5,851 bases of DNA. It comes from Desulfuromonas sp. (lineage in GTDB: Bacteria > Desulfobacterota > Desulfuromonadia > Desulfuromonadales > SZUA-401). Shown here piece after piece: positions 1-5,159 of this stretch. The number at the start of each line of letters is the position of its first letter. Position 1 is the first letter of the stretch. The stretch is taken from contig PKUI01000201.1 in assembly GCA_002869605.1 (NCBI GenBank), positions 1 through 5,851 of the forward strand, read 5' to 3'. The notes beneath the pieces were generated by a model. It searched no databases, had not been told where the DNA came from, and saw only the letters and a list, made by a program, of their open reading frames with translations. The position numbers were made by a program, and so were the translations under genes.

Positions 1-729
1 GAGGTGGTGGTCGCCAAGGGGGGCATCGGTGGGCGTGGCAATGCGCGCTTTGCCACCTCGACCAACCGTGCTCCGCGGCACACCCAGCCCGGGACTCCGG
101 GAGAAGCGTGTGAGCTGCGCCTGGAGTTGAAACTGCTCGCCGACGTCGGCCTGGTCGGGTTGCCGAATGCCGGCAAGTCGACGCTGATCAGTGCGGTCAG
201 CGCGGCGCGGCCCAAGGTCGCCGACTACCCCTTTACCACCCTGGTGCCGAACCTCGGCGTGGTCCGCTACGGCAGCCACGGTAGCTTCGTGATGGCCGAT
301 ATCCCGGGTCTCATCGAGGGGGCGAGCGAGGGGCAGGGGCTCGGCACCCGTTTTCTGCGGCATGTCGAACGGACCGACCTGTTTCTGCACCTGGTGGATC
401 TTTCCGACCTGCAGGAGGGGGATGCTGTCGAGCGTTTCACGATGATCAACGCCGAACTGGAGCGGCATAACCCGGAGCTGCGGGCCAAGACCCAGCTTGT
501 GGTGCTGAGTAAGCAGGATATCTCGGAGGTCCGCGAGGCCTCGGCGGAGGTGAGGACACACTTCGAGGCGCAAGGGTTTCGGGTGTTTGAAATCTCGGCT
601 GTGACCGGCGATGGAACCCGCGAACTGGTGCAGGCGATCGGTCAGGAACTGCAGGCGATGCGCGAAGGGCAGGGCGAGGGACAGATCGAGGGAGTGCAGG
701 TGTCGGAGGACTGGTCGCCGCTGTCTTGA
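1..729 (+). CDS. obgE: GTPase Obg/CgtA, 3' part (5' end outside window)
   Basis: Obg is an essential GTPase that binds the 50S subunit late in assembly and is tied to stringent response and growth control. The 242 visible residues begin in the end of the glycine-rich Obg fold (KGGIGGRGNARF, residues 6-17). The G domain follows: P-loop GLPNAGKST (53-61), switch I YPFTTLVPNLG (76-86), G3 DIPGLIEGASEG (100-111), a G4 position reading SKQD (170-173) instead of the usual NKxD, and G5 around EISA (197-200). The protein ends soon after the G domain with a short polar tail and no OCT domain. About 110 N-terminal residues should lie upstream, judged from the usual ~340-residue length. A GTG at position 4 is not the start, because the Obg fold is already under way there. 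The stop codon overlaps the -35 box of a candidate proB promoter. The family call is very secure. Confidence 0.97.
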   Translation, partial: EVVVAKGGIGGRGNARFATSTNRAPRHTQPGTPGEACELRLELKLLADVGLVGLPNAGKSTLISAVSAARPKVADYPFTTLVPNLGVVRYGSHGSFVMADIPGLIEGASEGQGLGTRFLRHVERTDLFLHLVDLSDLQEGDAVERFTMINAELERHNPELRAKTQLVVLSKQDISEVREASAEVRTHFEAQGFRVFEISAVTGDGTRELVQAIGQELQAMREGQGEGQIEGVQVSEDWSPLS

Positions 730-745
730 CAGCAATGGCTGTCGA
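726..745 (+). repeat. Inverted repeat at the obgE/proB junction
   Basis: The arms TTGACAGC (726-733) and GCTGTCGA (738-745) are complementary over 8 pairs, one of them a T-G wobble, around the 4-base loop AATG. The dyad covers the obgE stop codon and the whole -35 box of the candidate proB promoter. As DNA it could be an operator; as RNA, a 3'-end hairpin of the obgE message. No T-run follows, so it does not look like a classical intrinsic terminator. Confidence 0.5.
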
Positions 746-755
746 AGGGTAATAT
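726..755 (+). promoter_or_regulatory. Candidate sigma70-type promoter for proBA
   Basis: A perfect -35 hexamer TTGACA (726-731) is followed after 18 bases by TAATAT (750-755). The latter matches TATAAT at four of six positions, including the key second A and last T. Transcription would start near 762, giving a leader of about 45 bases before proB at 807. The -35 box overlaps the obgE stop codon. The local sequence is also AT-richer than its surroundings. This was read by eye only; no start site has been mapped. Confidence 0.55.
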
Positions 756-806
756 TCCAGGCTCTTTTCCCGGTGAAATCAAATACTTCCGCTTGTCGGG
801 GGGGTT

Positions 807-1925
807 ATGAGAAAGACATTGCTCGAGCGTGCCCGGCGTGTGGTGGTCAAGGTCGGCAGTGGCGTGATCGCCGCCGAGGGTCTGCTTGAAGAACAACAGG
901 TCGAGGAGATCGCGCGCGGGGTGTGCCGTCTGTTAGAGCGCAACCTCGAGGTTTTGCTGGTCTCTTCCGGTGCGGTAGCGGCCGGGAAAGGGGCGCTCGG
1001 TATCAATGGTCGTCCGGCGACGATTCCGCTCAAGCAGGCTGCTGCGGCGGTGGGGCAGAGTCGGCTGATGCGTGCTTACAAGGAGGCTTTCGGTCACGAA
1101 GAGCGCCTGGTGGCACAGATCCTTCTCACCCGCGATGACCTCGGCCATCGGCGCCGTTACCTGAATGCCCGCAACACCCTGATGACCCTGCTCGAGCACA
1201 AGGTCACCCCGGTGATCAATGAAAACGACACCGTGGTGGTCGAAGAGATCCGCTTCGGTGACAACGACAATCTCTCGGCGCTGGTATGCCAGCTCGCCGA
1301 AGCCGACCTGCTGGTGATCCTCTCCGATGTTGACGGGCTGTACGACAAGGACCCGGTCAAACATCCTGACGCCACCCTGATCCCCGAGGTGGCGAAGATC
1401 ACCCCGGAGGTCGAGGCAATGGCCGGAGCGGCCGCGACTCTGGTCGGTACTGGAGGTATGCAGACCAAGCTGCAGGCGGCGCGAACGGCAACCCGTTCGG
1501 GGGTCGCCACGCTGATCGTCAACGGCCGTGACTCGGGAGTTCTTGAGCGGGTCTTCGCCGGGGAGGAACTCGGTACACTGTTCCTGCCCAACGAGAAGCG
1601 GATGGCGGCGCGCAAGCACTGGATCGCCTTCAGCAAGCGCCCGCGGGGTAGTTTGTTTTTGGATGACGGCGCCTGTCGGGCCGTGGCCGGCGGCGGCAAG
1701 AGCCTGCTCCCCTCGGGGGTGTCCCGCTTCGAAGGGGGCTTCGAGCGGGGTGACGCGGTGAAGCTGTGTAATTTGGAGGGTGAGGAGTTTGCGCGTGGCG
1801 TGATCGGTTATTCGCATCTCGAGCTGGCGCGCATTGCCGGGCACAACAGCAGCGAGATCGAGGCGCTGCTCGGCTACAAGTATGGTGACGAGATCATTCA
1901 TCGTGATAATTTGGTTCTGAAATAA
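807..1925 (+). CDS. proB: Glutamate 5-kinase with C-terminal PUA domain
   Basis: ProB phosphorylates L-glutamate with ATP to gamma-glutamyl phosphate, the first and usually proline-inhibited step of proline synthesis in the cytoplasm. The 372 residues match the usual length of about 370. The amino-acid kinase domain shows VVKVGSG (13-19, Lys15 for phosphate binding), SSGAVAAG (53-60), LTRDDL (107-112), INENDTV (137-143), FGDNDNLSA (150-158), LSDVDGLYDKDP (172-183) and GTGGMQTKLQAA (214-225, Lys221). From about residue 272 to 370 there is a PUA domain (FERGDAVKL, ARGVIGYS), as in E. coli ProB. The ATG at 807 is chosen because the kinase beta-strand begins soon after it. Its ribosome site is poor, only a run of seven G at 798-804. 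A candidate promoter lies just upstream and proA follows after 15 bases, so the two form an operon. ProC, the third enzyme, is not in the window. Confidence 0.97.
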   Translation: MRKTLLERARRVVVKVGSGVIAAEGLLEEQQVEEIARGVCRLLERNLEVLLVSSGAVAAGKGALGINGRPATIPLKQAAAAVGQSRLMRAYKEAFGHEERLVAQILLTRDDLGHRRRYLNARNTLMTLLEHKVTPVINENDTVVVEEIRFGDNDNLSALVCQLAEADLLVILSDVDGLYDKDPVKHPDATLIPEVAKITPEVEAMAGAAATLVGTGGMQTKLQAARTATRSGVATLIVNGRDSGVLERVFAGEELGTLFLPNEKRMAARKHWIAFSKRPRGSLFLDDGACRAVAGGGKSLLPSGVSRFEGGFERGDAVKLCNLEGEEFARGVIGYSHLELARIAGHNSSEIEALLGYKYGDEIIHRDNLVLK

Positions 1926-1928
1926 GTT

Positions 1929-1934
1929 AAGGAG
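1929..1934 (+). promoter_or_regulatory. Ribosome binding site of proA
   Basis: AAGGAG lies 6 bases before the ATG at 1941, inside the 15-base gap after the proB stop. It is a strong Shine-Dalgarno match that fixes the proA start. Confidence 0.85.
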
Positions 1935-1940
1935 AGATGC

Positions 1941-3197
1941 ATGAGCGTTCAAGCGGAAATGATGGCGCTGGCAGCTGAGGCACGCAAGGCGTCGCGGATC
2001 ATGGCAACCCTGACCTCGGCGGTCAAGGACGAGATGTTGTGCAAGATGGCCGATGCCCTGGAGGCGGACGCCACAACCATCATGGAGGAGAACGCCAAGG
2101 ACCTTGCAGCCGGACGCGAAAAAGGCATGGCCTCGGCGATGCTTGATCGCCTGCTGCTCGATGAGGCGCGGATCAAGGGGATGGCCGACGGTCTGCGCGA
2201 GGTTGCGGCACTGCCCGACCCGGTCGGCGAGGTCACCGGCATGTGGAAACGGCCCAACGGCCTGCTGGTCGGACGCATGCGGATACCGCTGGGGGTGATC
2301 GGCATCGTCTACGAGTCGCGTCCGAATGTGACCGCCGATGCCGCGGCGTTGTGTCTGAAAAGCGGCAACGCCGTGGTGCTGCGCGGTGGTTCCGAGGCGA
2401 TTCATTCCAACTCGGCGATCGGTACGATCCTCTGCCGTGTGCTCGAAGCTATCGGGCTGCCCGCCGGCGCACTGCAGGTGGTCAAGACCACCGACCGTTC
2501 CGCGGTGCTCGAGCTGCTCAAGTGCGAAGACGACATCGACCTGATCATCCCGCGCGGCGGCGAGGGGCTGATCCGCTTTGTCGCTGAGAACTCGCGTATC
2601 CCGGTGATCAAGCATTACAAGGGGGTGTGTCACGTCTATGTCGACGCCGAGGCCGACTTCGACATGGCCGAGAAGATCGCCGTCAACGCCAAGGCCCATC
2701 GCCCAGGGGTCTGCAATGCCATGGAGACCTTGCTGGTGCATAAGGATGTCGCCGAAACCTTTGTGCCGCGCGTGGTCGACAAGCTGCGAGCCGCCGGGGT
2801 CGAGGTGCGTGGTTGCGAAACCGTGCGCGAGTTCGCGCCGAGCGTGGCCGCTGCCGACGAAGAGGATTGGGGTGCGGAGTACCTCGATCTGATCCTGGCG
2901 ATGAAAGTGGTCGACGGCTTCAGTGAGGCGGTGGACCATATCAATACCTACGGTTCGCTGCATACCGAAGCGATTGTGACCCGTAACTACAGTCAGGCGC
3001 AGCGTTTCCTGCGCGAGGTCAATTCGAGCACCGTGGTGGTCAACGCTTCGACCCGCTTCGCGGATGGTGGCCAGCTCGGCCTCGGCGCGGAGATCGGTAT
3101 CTCGACGACCAAACTGCATTCTTTTGGACCGATGGGGCTCGAGGACCTGACCACGCGCAAGTTCATTATCTACGGCGAGGGGCAGGTCCGCAGCTGA
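1941..3197 (+). CDS. proA: Gamma-glutamyl phosphate reductase
   Basis: ProA reduces gamma-glutamyl phosphate with NADPH to glutamate 5-semialdehyde, which cyclises to pyrroline-5-carboxylate for proline. The 418 residues equal the family norm (417 in E. coli). This is an aldehyde-dehydrogenase-fold enzyme. The N-terminal helical part is followed by the highly conserved [10 protein letters not shown] (122-131) and [14 protein letters not shown] (140-153). The catalytic cysteine is Cys258 in [12 protein letters not shown] (254-265). The oligomerisation and C-terminal part shows [16 protein letters not shown] (361-376), then [18 protein letters not shown] (388-405). No expected motif is missing. 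It follows proB by 15 bases with its own strong ribosome site. The unstable acyl phosphate made by ProB is thought to be passed within a ProB-ProA complex, which fits their tight coupling here. nadD follows after 30 bases. Confidence 0.98.
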   Translation: MSVQAEMMALAAEARKASRIMATLTSAVKDEMLCKMADALEADATTIMEENAKDLAAGREKGMASAMLDRLLLDEARIKGMADGLREVAALPDPVGEVTGMWKRPNGLLVGRMRIPLGVIGIVYESRPNVTADAAALCLKSGNAVVLRGGSEAIHSNSAIGTILCRVLEAIGLPAGALQVVKTTDRSAVLELLKCEDDIDLIIPRGGEGLIRFVAENSRIPVIKHYKGVCHVYVDAEADFDMAEKIAVNAKAHRPGVCNAMETLLVHKDVAETFVPRVVDKLRAAGVEVRGCETVREFAPSVAAADEEDWGAEYLDLILAMKVVDGFSEAVDHINTYGSLHTEAIVTRNYSQAQRFLREVNSSTVVVNASTRFADGGQLGLGAEIGISTTKLHSFGPMGLEDLTTRKFIIYGEGQVRS

Positions 3198-3202
3198 TGC
3201 GG
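3188..3202 (+). repeat. Small hairpin around the proA stop codon
   Basis: CCGCA (3188-3192) pairs fully with TGCGG (3198-3202) around a 5-base loop that contains the proA stop codon TGA. No T-run follows. A stem this short can arise by chance in GC-rich DNA. It is listed because similar structures recur at other gene borders in the window. Confidence 0.25.
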
Positions 3203-3227
3203 TAGCCTCGCACTGCACGGACGGCCT

Positions 3228-3884
3228 ATGAAGATCGGCATCCTCGGGGGGACCTTCAACCCGATTCACTTGGCGCATCTGCGTATTGCCGAAGAGGTGC
3301 GCCAGGCGTGTGCTCTTGACCAGGTCTGGTTTCTGCCGGCCGCCGATCCGCCGCACAAGGTGGTGGCGGGTCAGGTTGGTTTCAGGCAGCGCCTGGCCAT
3401 GGTCGAGGCCGCGATCGCCGATCATCCGCATTTCAGGGTCAGTGACCTCGAGGCGCGGCGTAGTGGCAAGAGTTATTCCGTCGATACCCTGGAGATCCTT
3501 TCTCTGGAGCATCCCGAGCACAGCTACACGTTTATTATGGGGCTCGATTCGTTTCGAGACCTGTCGAGCTGGCATCAGTGGGCGCGTCTTTTCGAGTTCG
3601 CTCACCTGGTCGTGGTGAGCCGCCCGGGAATACCTGTGGAAGCCCCGCTGGAGCTGCTTCCGGTTGCTATCAGGGACCAGTTCTGTTATGATTGCCCGTC
3701 CAGTTTACTCCGCCATCGTAGCGGAAAAACGGTGCTTTTTCTGACCGAAACATATCTCGATATTTCTTCGACCCGCCTGCGCGAGATGGTTGCCGCGCGG
3801 CAATCGATCCGTTACCTGGTGCCGCCGGTCGTCGAAGCCTTTATTGAGCAACACGCCCTCTATCGGGGGCAGGAGTCAGCCTGA
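3228..3884 (+). CDS. nadD: Nicotinate-mononucleotide adenylyltransferase
   Basis: NadD adenylates nicotinate mononucleotide with ATP to deamido-NAD+, the step shared by de novo and salvage NAD synthesis in the cytoplasm. At 218 residues it has the usual length (213 in E. coli). It starts directly with the nucleotidyltransferase signature: GILGGTFNPIHLAH (4-17) with the (H/T)xGH-type HLAH. Then come PADPPHK-like AADPPHK (38-44), SYSVDTLE (82-89), IMGLDSF (103-109), SSWHQW (113-118) and the second signature ISSTRLRE (179-186). It ends with RYLVPPVVEAFI (195-206), typical of the family. The ATG at 3228 is the only start that fits; its ribosome site is weak (GGACGG, 3218-3223). It lies 30 bases after proA, probably in the same transcript. 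Around residues 145-180 the codons become AT-richer, including a rare TTA leucine at 3705, and a promoter-like element sits there. Confidence 0.97.
   Translation: MKIGILGGTFNPIHLAHLRIAEEVRQACALDQVWFLPAADPPHKVVAGQVGFRQRLAMVEAAIADHPHFRVSDLEARRSGKSYSVDTLEILSLEHPEHSYTFIMGLDSFRDLSSWHQWARLFEFAHLVVVSRPGIPVEAPLELLPVAIRDQFCYDCPSSLLRHRSGKTVLFLTETYLDISSTRLREMVAARQSIRYLVPPVVEAFIEQHALYRGQESA
3664..3692 (+). promoter_or_regulatory. Candidate internal promoter inside nadD
   Basis: TTGCTA (3664-3669; four of six against TTGACA) is followed after exactly 17 bases by TATGAT (3687-3692; five of six against TATAAT). TG stands at 3684-3685, one base before the -10, which makes it an extended -10 element. Transcription would start near 3699 and give a leader of about 187 bases for rsfS-rlmH. 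The region is visibly less GC-rich than the rest of nadD. This is eye-read evidence only, and it lies within coding sequence. Confidence 0.4.
3855..3875 (+). promoter_or_regulatory. Hairpin plus ribosome binding site of rsfS
   Basis: GCCCTC (3855-3860) pairs with GGGGGC (3865-3870), with one T-G wobble and the loop TATC. AGGAG (3871-3875) follows with no gap and stands 10 bases before the TTG at 3886. The site supports the TTG as start of rsfS. The stem lies within the last codons of nadD and leaves the ribosome site exposed at its 3' foot. Confidence 0.5.
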
Positions 3885-3885
3885 T

Positions 3886-4266
3886 TTGGAATCCAAACAA
3901 ACTGCACAACTTTGTGCCGCCTACAGCCTTGAAAAGAAGGCCTTCAACGTGCGTCTGCTCGAGGTCAAGGGGCTTTCGAGCCTGACCGATTACCTGGTGC
4001 TGGCGAGTGGGCGTTCCGATCGCCAGGTCCAGGCAATCGCCGAGTCGGTCAAGGATGGTCTCAAGAAGAACCATACCCAGGCCCCGCTGGCGATCGAAGG
4101 GATGAACGAAGGTCGCTGGGTGTTGATCGATTTCGGGGACGTGATGGTGCATGTCTTTCAGGAGCCGGTGCGGGAGTTTTACGATCTCGACGGTTTGTGG
4201 CAGGAGGCACAGGAACTGCCGGTCGACGAGCAGCTGTTGATAAAGGTTTCGGCCGCGTCGTCGTGA
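3886..4266 (+). CDS. rsfS: Ribosomal silencing factor RsfS
   Basis: RsfS (Iojap/YbeB family) binds protein L14 of the 50S subunit and blocks joining to 30S when nutrients are short. The 126 residues fit the family (105-130). Conserved stretches are LTDYLVLASGRSDRQVQAIA (33-52), with Asp35, and EGMNEGRWVLIDFGDVMVHVF (71-91) followed by REFYDLDGLW (96-105). The start is taken as TTG at 3886, one base after the nadD stop. The protein then begins at the usual place, and AGGAG stands 10 bases upstream. An ATG in the same frame at 3790 would add 32 residues overlapping nadD by 95 bases, with no family match in that extension, so I reject it. It overlaps rlmH by 4 bases. nadD-rsfS-rlmH is a widely conserved order. 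The C-terminal tail after about residue 108 is variable. Confidence 0.95.
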   Translation: MESKQTAQLCAAYSLEKKAFNVRLLEVKGLSSLTDYLVLASGRSDRQVQAIAESVKDGLKKNHTQAPLAIEGMNEGRWVLIDFGDVMVHVFQEPVREFYDLDGLWQEAQELPVDEQLLIKVSAASS

Positions 4267-4736
4267 AGCTCAAGCTGTTGTGTGTCGGCAAGCTCTCCCT
4301 CTCGTATGCCCGCGACGGGGTTGAAGAGTTTACCGCGCGCCTGAAGCGCTATCTCCCTTTCGAGGTACTGGAACTTCGTGAAGAGAAGGGGGGGAAGAAG
4401 GCCGACCCTGCTTATATCCGTGAGTGTGAGAGCGAACAGCTGTTGGCACGGATTCCGGACAAGGCGTTCGTGGTGGTGCTTGACGAGCGGGGTCGGAGCC
4501 ATTCTTCGGAGAAGCTGGCGCAGCTGCTGGAACGCCACATGAATGCCGGAACCCCTGAGTTGGTCTGGGTGATCGGCGGGGCCTACGGTATCAACGATAA
4601 ACTTCGACAGCGTGCCGATTTGGTGTTGTCGCTTTCGGAAATGACCTTTACCCATCAGATGGCACGGCTGCTGCTGTTGGAACAGCTGTACCGTGGCATG
4701 ACGATTATTCGCAACGAACCGTACCACAATCGCTAG
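4263..4736 (+). CDS. rlmH: 23S rRNA pseudouridine-1915 N3-methyltransferase
   Basis: RlmH is a SPOUT-fold methyltransferase that uses SAM to methylate pseudouridine 1915 in helix 69 of 23S rRNA, acting on assembled 70S ribosomes. With the GTG start at 4263 it has 157 residues (E. coli 155) and begins MKLKLLCVGKL, as the family does. Visible features are VVLDERGRSHSSEKLAQLL (71-89), the knotted SAM site VWVIGGAYGI (101-110), SLSEMTFTHQMARLLLLEQL (123-142) and the terminal RNEPYHNR (150-157), whose YH motif is conserved at the active site. A longer in-frame start (GTG at 4197) would run through rsfS and is rejected. The start codon overlaps the rsfS stop as GTGA, with no good ribosome site, so translation is probably coupled to rsfS. 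A run of seven G lies at 4388-4394 inside the gene. Confidence 0.96.
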   Translation: MKLKLLCVGKLSLSYARDGVEEFTARLKRYLPFEVLELREEKGGKKADPAYIRECESEQLLARIPDKAFVVVLDERGRSHSSEKLAQLLERHMNAGTPELVWVIGGAYGINDKLRQRADLVLSLSEMTFTHQMARLLLLEQLYRGMTIIRNEPYHNR

Positions 4737-4753
4737 GGCGGTTGTGCAGGAGG
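4725..4753 (+). promoter_or_regulatory. Hairpin over rlmH stop plus strong ribosome site of dksA-like gene
   Basis: CACAATCGC (4725-4733) pairs over nine bases with GCGGTTGTG (4738-4746), with a single T-G wobble. The loop TAGG contains the rlmH stop codon. One base later comes AGGAGG (4748-4753), a perfect Shine-Dalgarno site 4 bases before the ATG at 4758. No T-run follows, so this is not an ordinary intrinsic terminator. It may stabilise the 3' end of the upstream message, mark a processing site or adjust ribosome access. Confidence 0.6.
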
Positions 4754-4757
4754 AAAT

Positions 4758-5111
4758 ATGGAGCAGTTGGATGTCGAGGCAGCACGCAAGATGCTGCTGA
4801 AAATGCGCGACGAGGTACTCAAGGAGGTGCAGCAAGCCAATCAGGCCAGCCTGGAGATCGGGCAGGATGGTGTGCCCGATATCGGTGACCTGTCGGCGAA
4901 TACCTACAGCCGCGATGTGCTGCTGAACCTGAGCGAAAACCAGCGCCAGAAGATCCGCGACATCGATGCGGCCCTGGAACGAGTGGCCGCTGGCGAATAC
5001 GGCATCTGCATGCGTTGCGAGGAAGAAATCCAGCCACGACGCATGGAGGTACGGCCCTTTTCGCGTTACTGCGTGGAGTGCAAGTCGGATGTCGAGAAGT
5101 TTGGCGAGTAG
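4758..5111 (+). CDS. DksA/TraR-family C4 zinc-finger protein
   Basis: Family members bind in the secondary channel of RNA polymerase and, often with ppGpp, adjust rRNA and stress promoters. The 117 residues are shorter than E. coli DksA (151) and longer than TraR (about 73). Residues 1-33 and about 50-80 are helical and charged, and could form the two arms of the coiled coil. The segment between them has PDIGDLSA (40-47), resembling the DxxDxA tip of DksA but with serine where alanine is expected. The C-terminal zinc finger is YGICMRCEEEIQPRRMEVRP then RYCVEC, with Cys84, Cys87, Cys105 and Cys108. The start is fixed by a perfect AGGAGG. It sits 21 bases after rlmH, so it is likely cotranscribed with the ribosome-related genes. 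The family call is secure. Whether it is the main DksA of the cell or a paralogue cannot be told, so no symbol is given. Confidence 0.92.
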   Translation: MEQLDVEAARKMLLKMRDEVLKEVQQANQASLEIGQDGVPDIGDLSANTYSRDVLLNLSENQRQKIRDIDAALERVAAGEYGICMRCEEEIQPRRMEVRPFSRYCVECKSDVEKFGE

Positions 5112-5133
5112 GCCGATCGATTAACGTTCTGGA

Positions 5134-5151
5134 GGGGCTCGCCCCCGGGAG
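5134..5151 (+). promoter_or_regulatory. Hairpin and ribosome site before the TPR gene
   Basis: GGGG (5134-5137) pairs with CCCC (5142-5145) around the loop CTCG. One base later GGGAG (5147-5151) stands 8 bases before the ATG at 5160. The C-run could also pair with the GGG of the ribosome site, which would mask it. The stem is only four pairs, so weight is low, but its position next to the ribosome site repeats that seen at rsfS and the dksA-like gene. Confidence 0.35.
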
Positions 5152-5159
5152 ATGACACA

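Noticed and set aside
933..3605. A very long open frame on the - strand (890 codons) opposite proB, proA and nadD.
   Set aside because: proB, proA and nadD share one frame, and the antisense codons line up exactly with theirs. Antisense stops would need TTA, CTA or TCA codons in the sense genes, which are rare in this GC-rich DNA. The frame ends precisely at a TTA leucine codon of proB (933-935). The protein has no recognisable domain, so it is a codon-bias shadow.
3790..3885. An N-terminal extension of rsfS from an ATG at 3790.
   Set aside because: It overlaps nadD coding for 95 bases and adds a basic sequence unlike RsfS. TTG 3886 has a ribosome site and gives the family's usual start.
4197..4262. 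An N-terminal extension of rlmH from a GTG at 4197.
   Set aside because: It lies inside rsfS. The family N-terminus begins at MKLKLL, encoded from 4263.
4179..4835. Minus-strand frame of 218 codons opposite rlmH and the zinc-finger gene.
   Set aside because: It covers strongly conserved genes on the + strand, has no recognisable motif and fits the same codon-bias explanation.
5101..5127. Possible promoter TTGGCG and TAACGT before the TPR gene.
   Set aside because: The spacer is only 15 bases and the -10 match is poor, so cotranscription with the dksA-like gene is simpler.
5112..5159. Intrinsic terminator after the dksA-like gene.
   Set aside because: The GC stem at 5134-5145 has no T-run after it and is followed directly by a ribosome site and a start codon.
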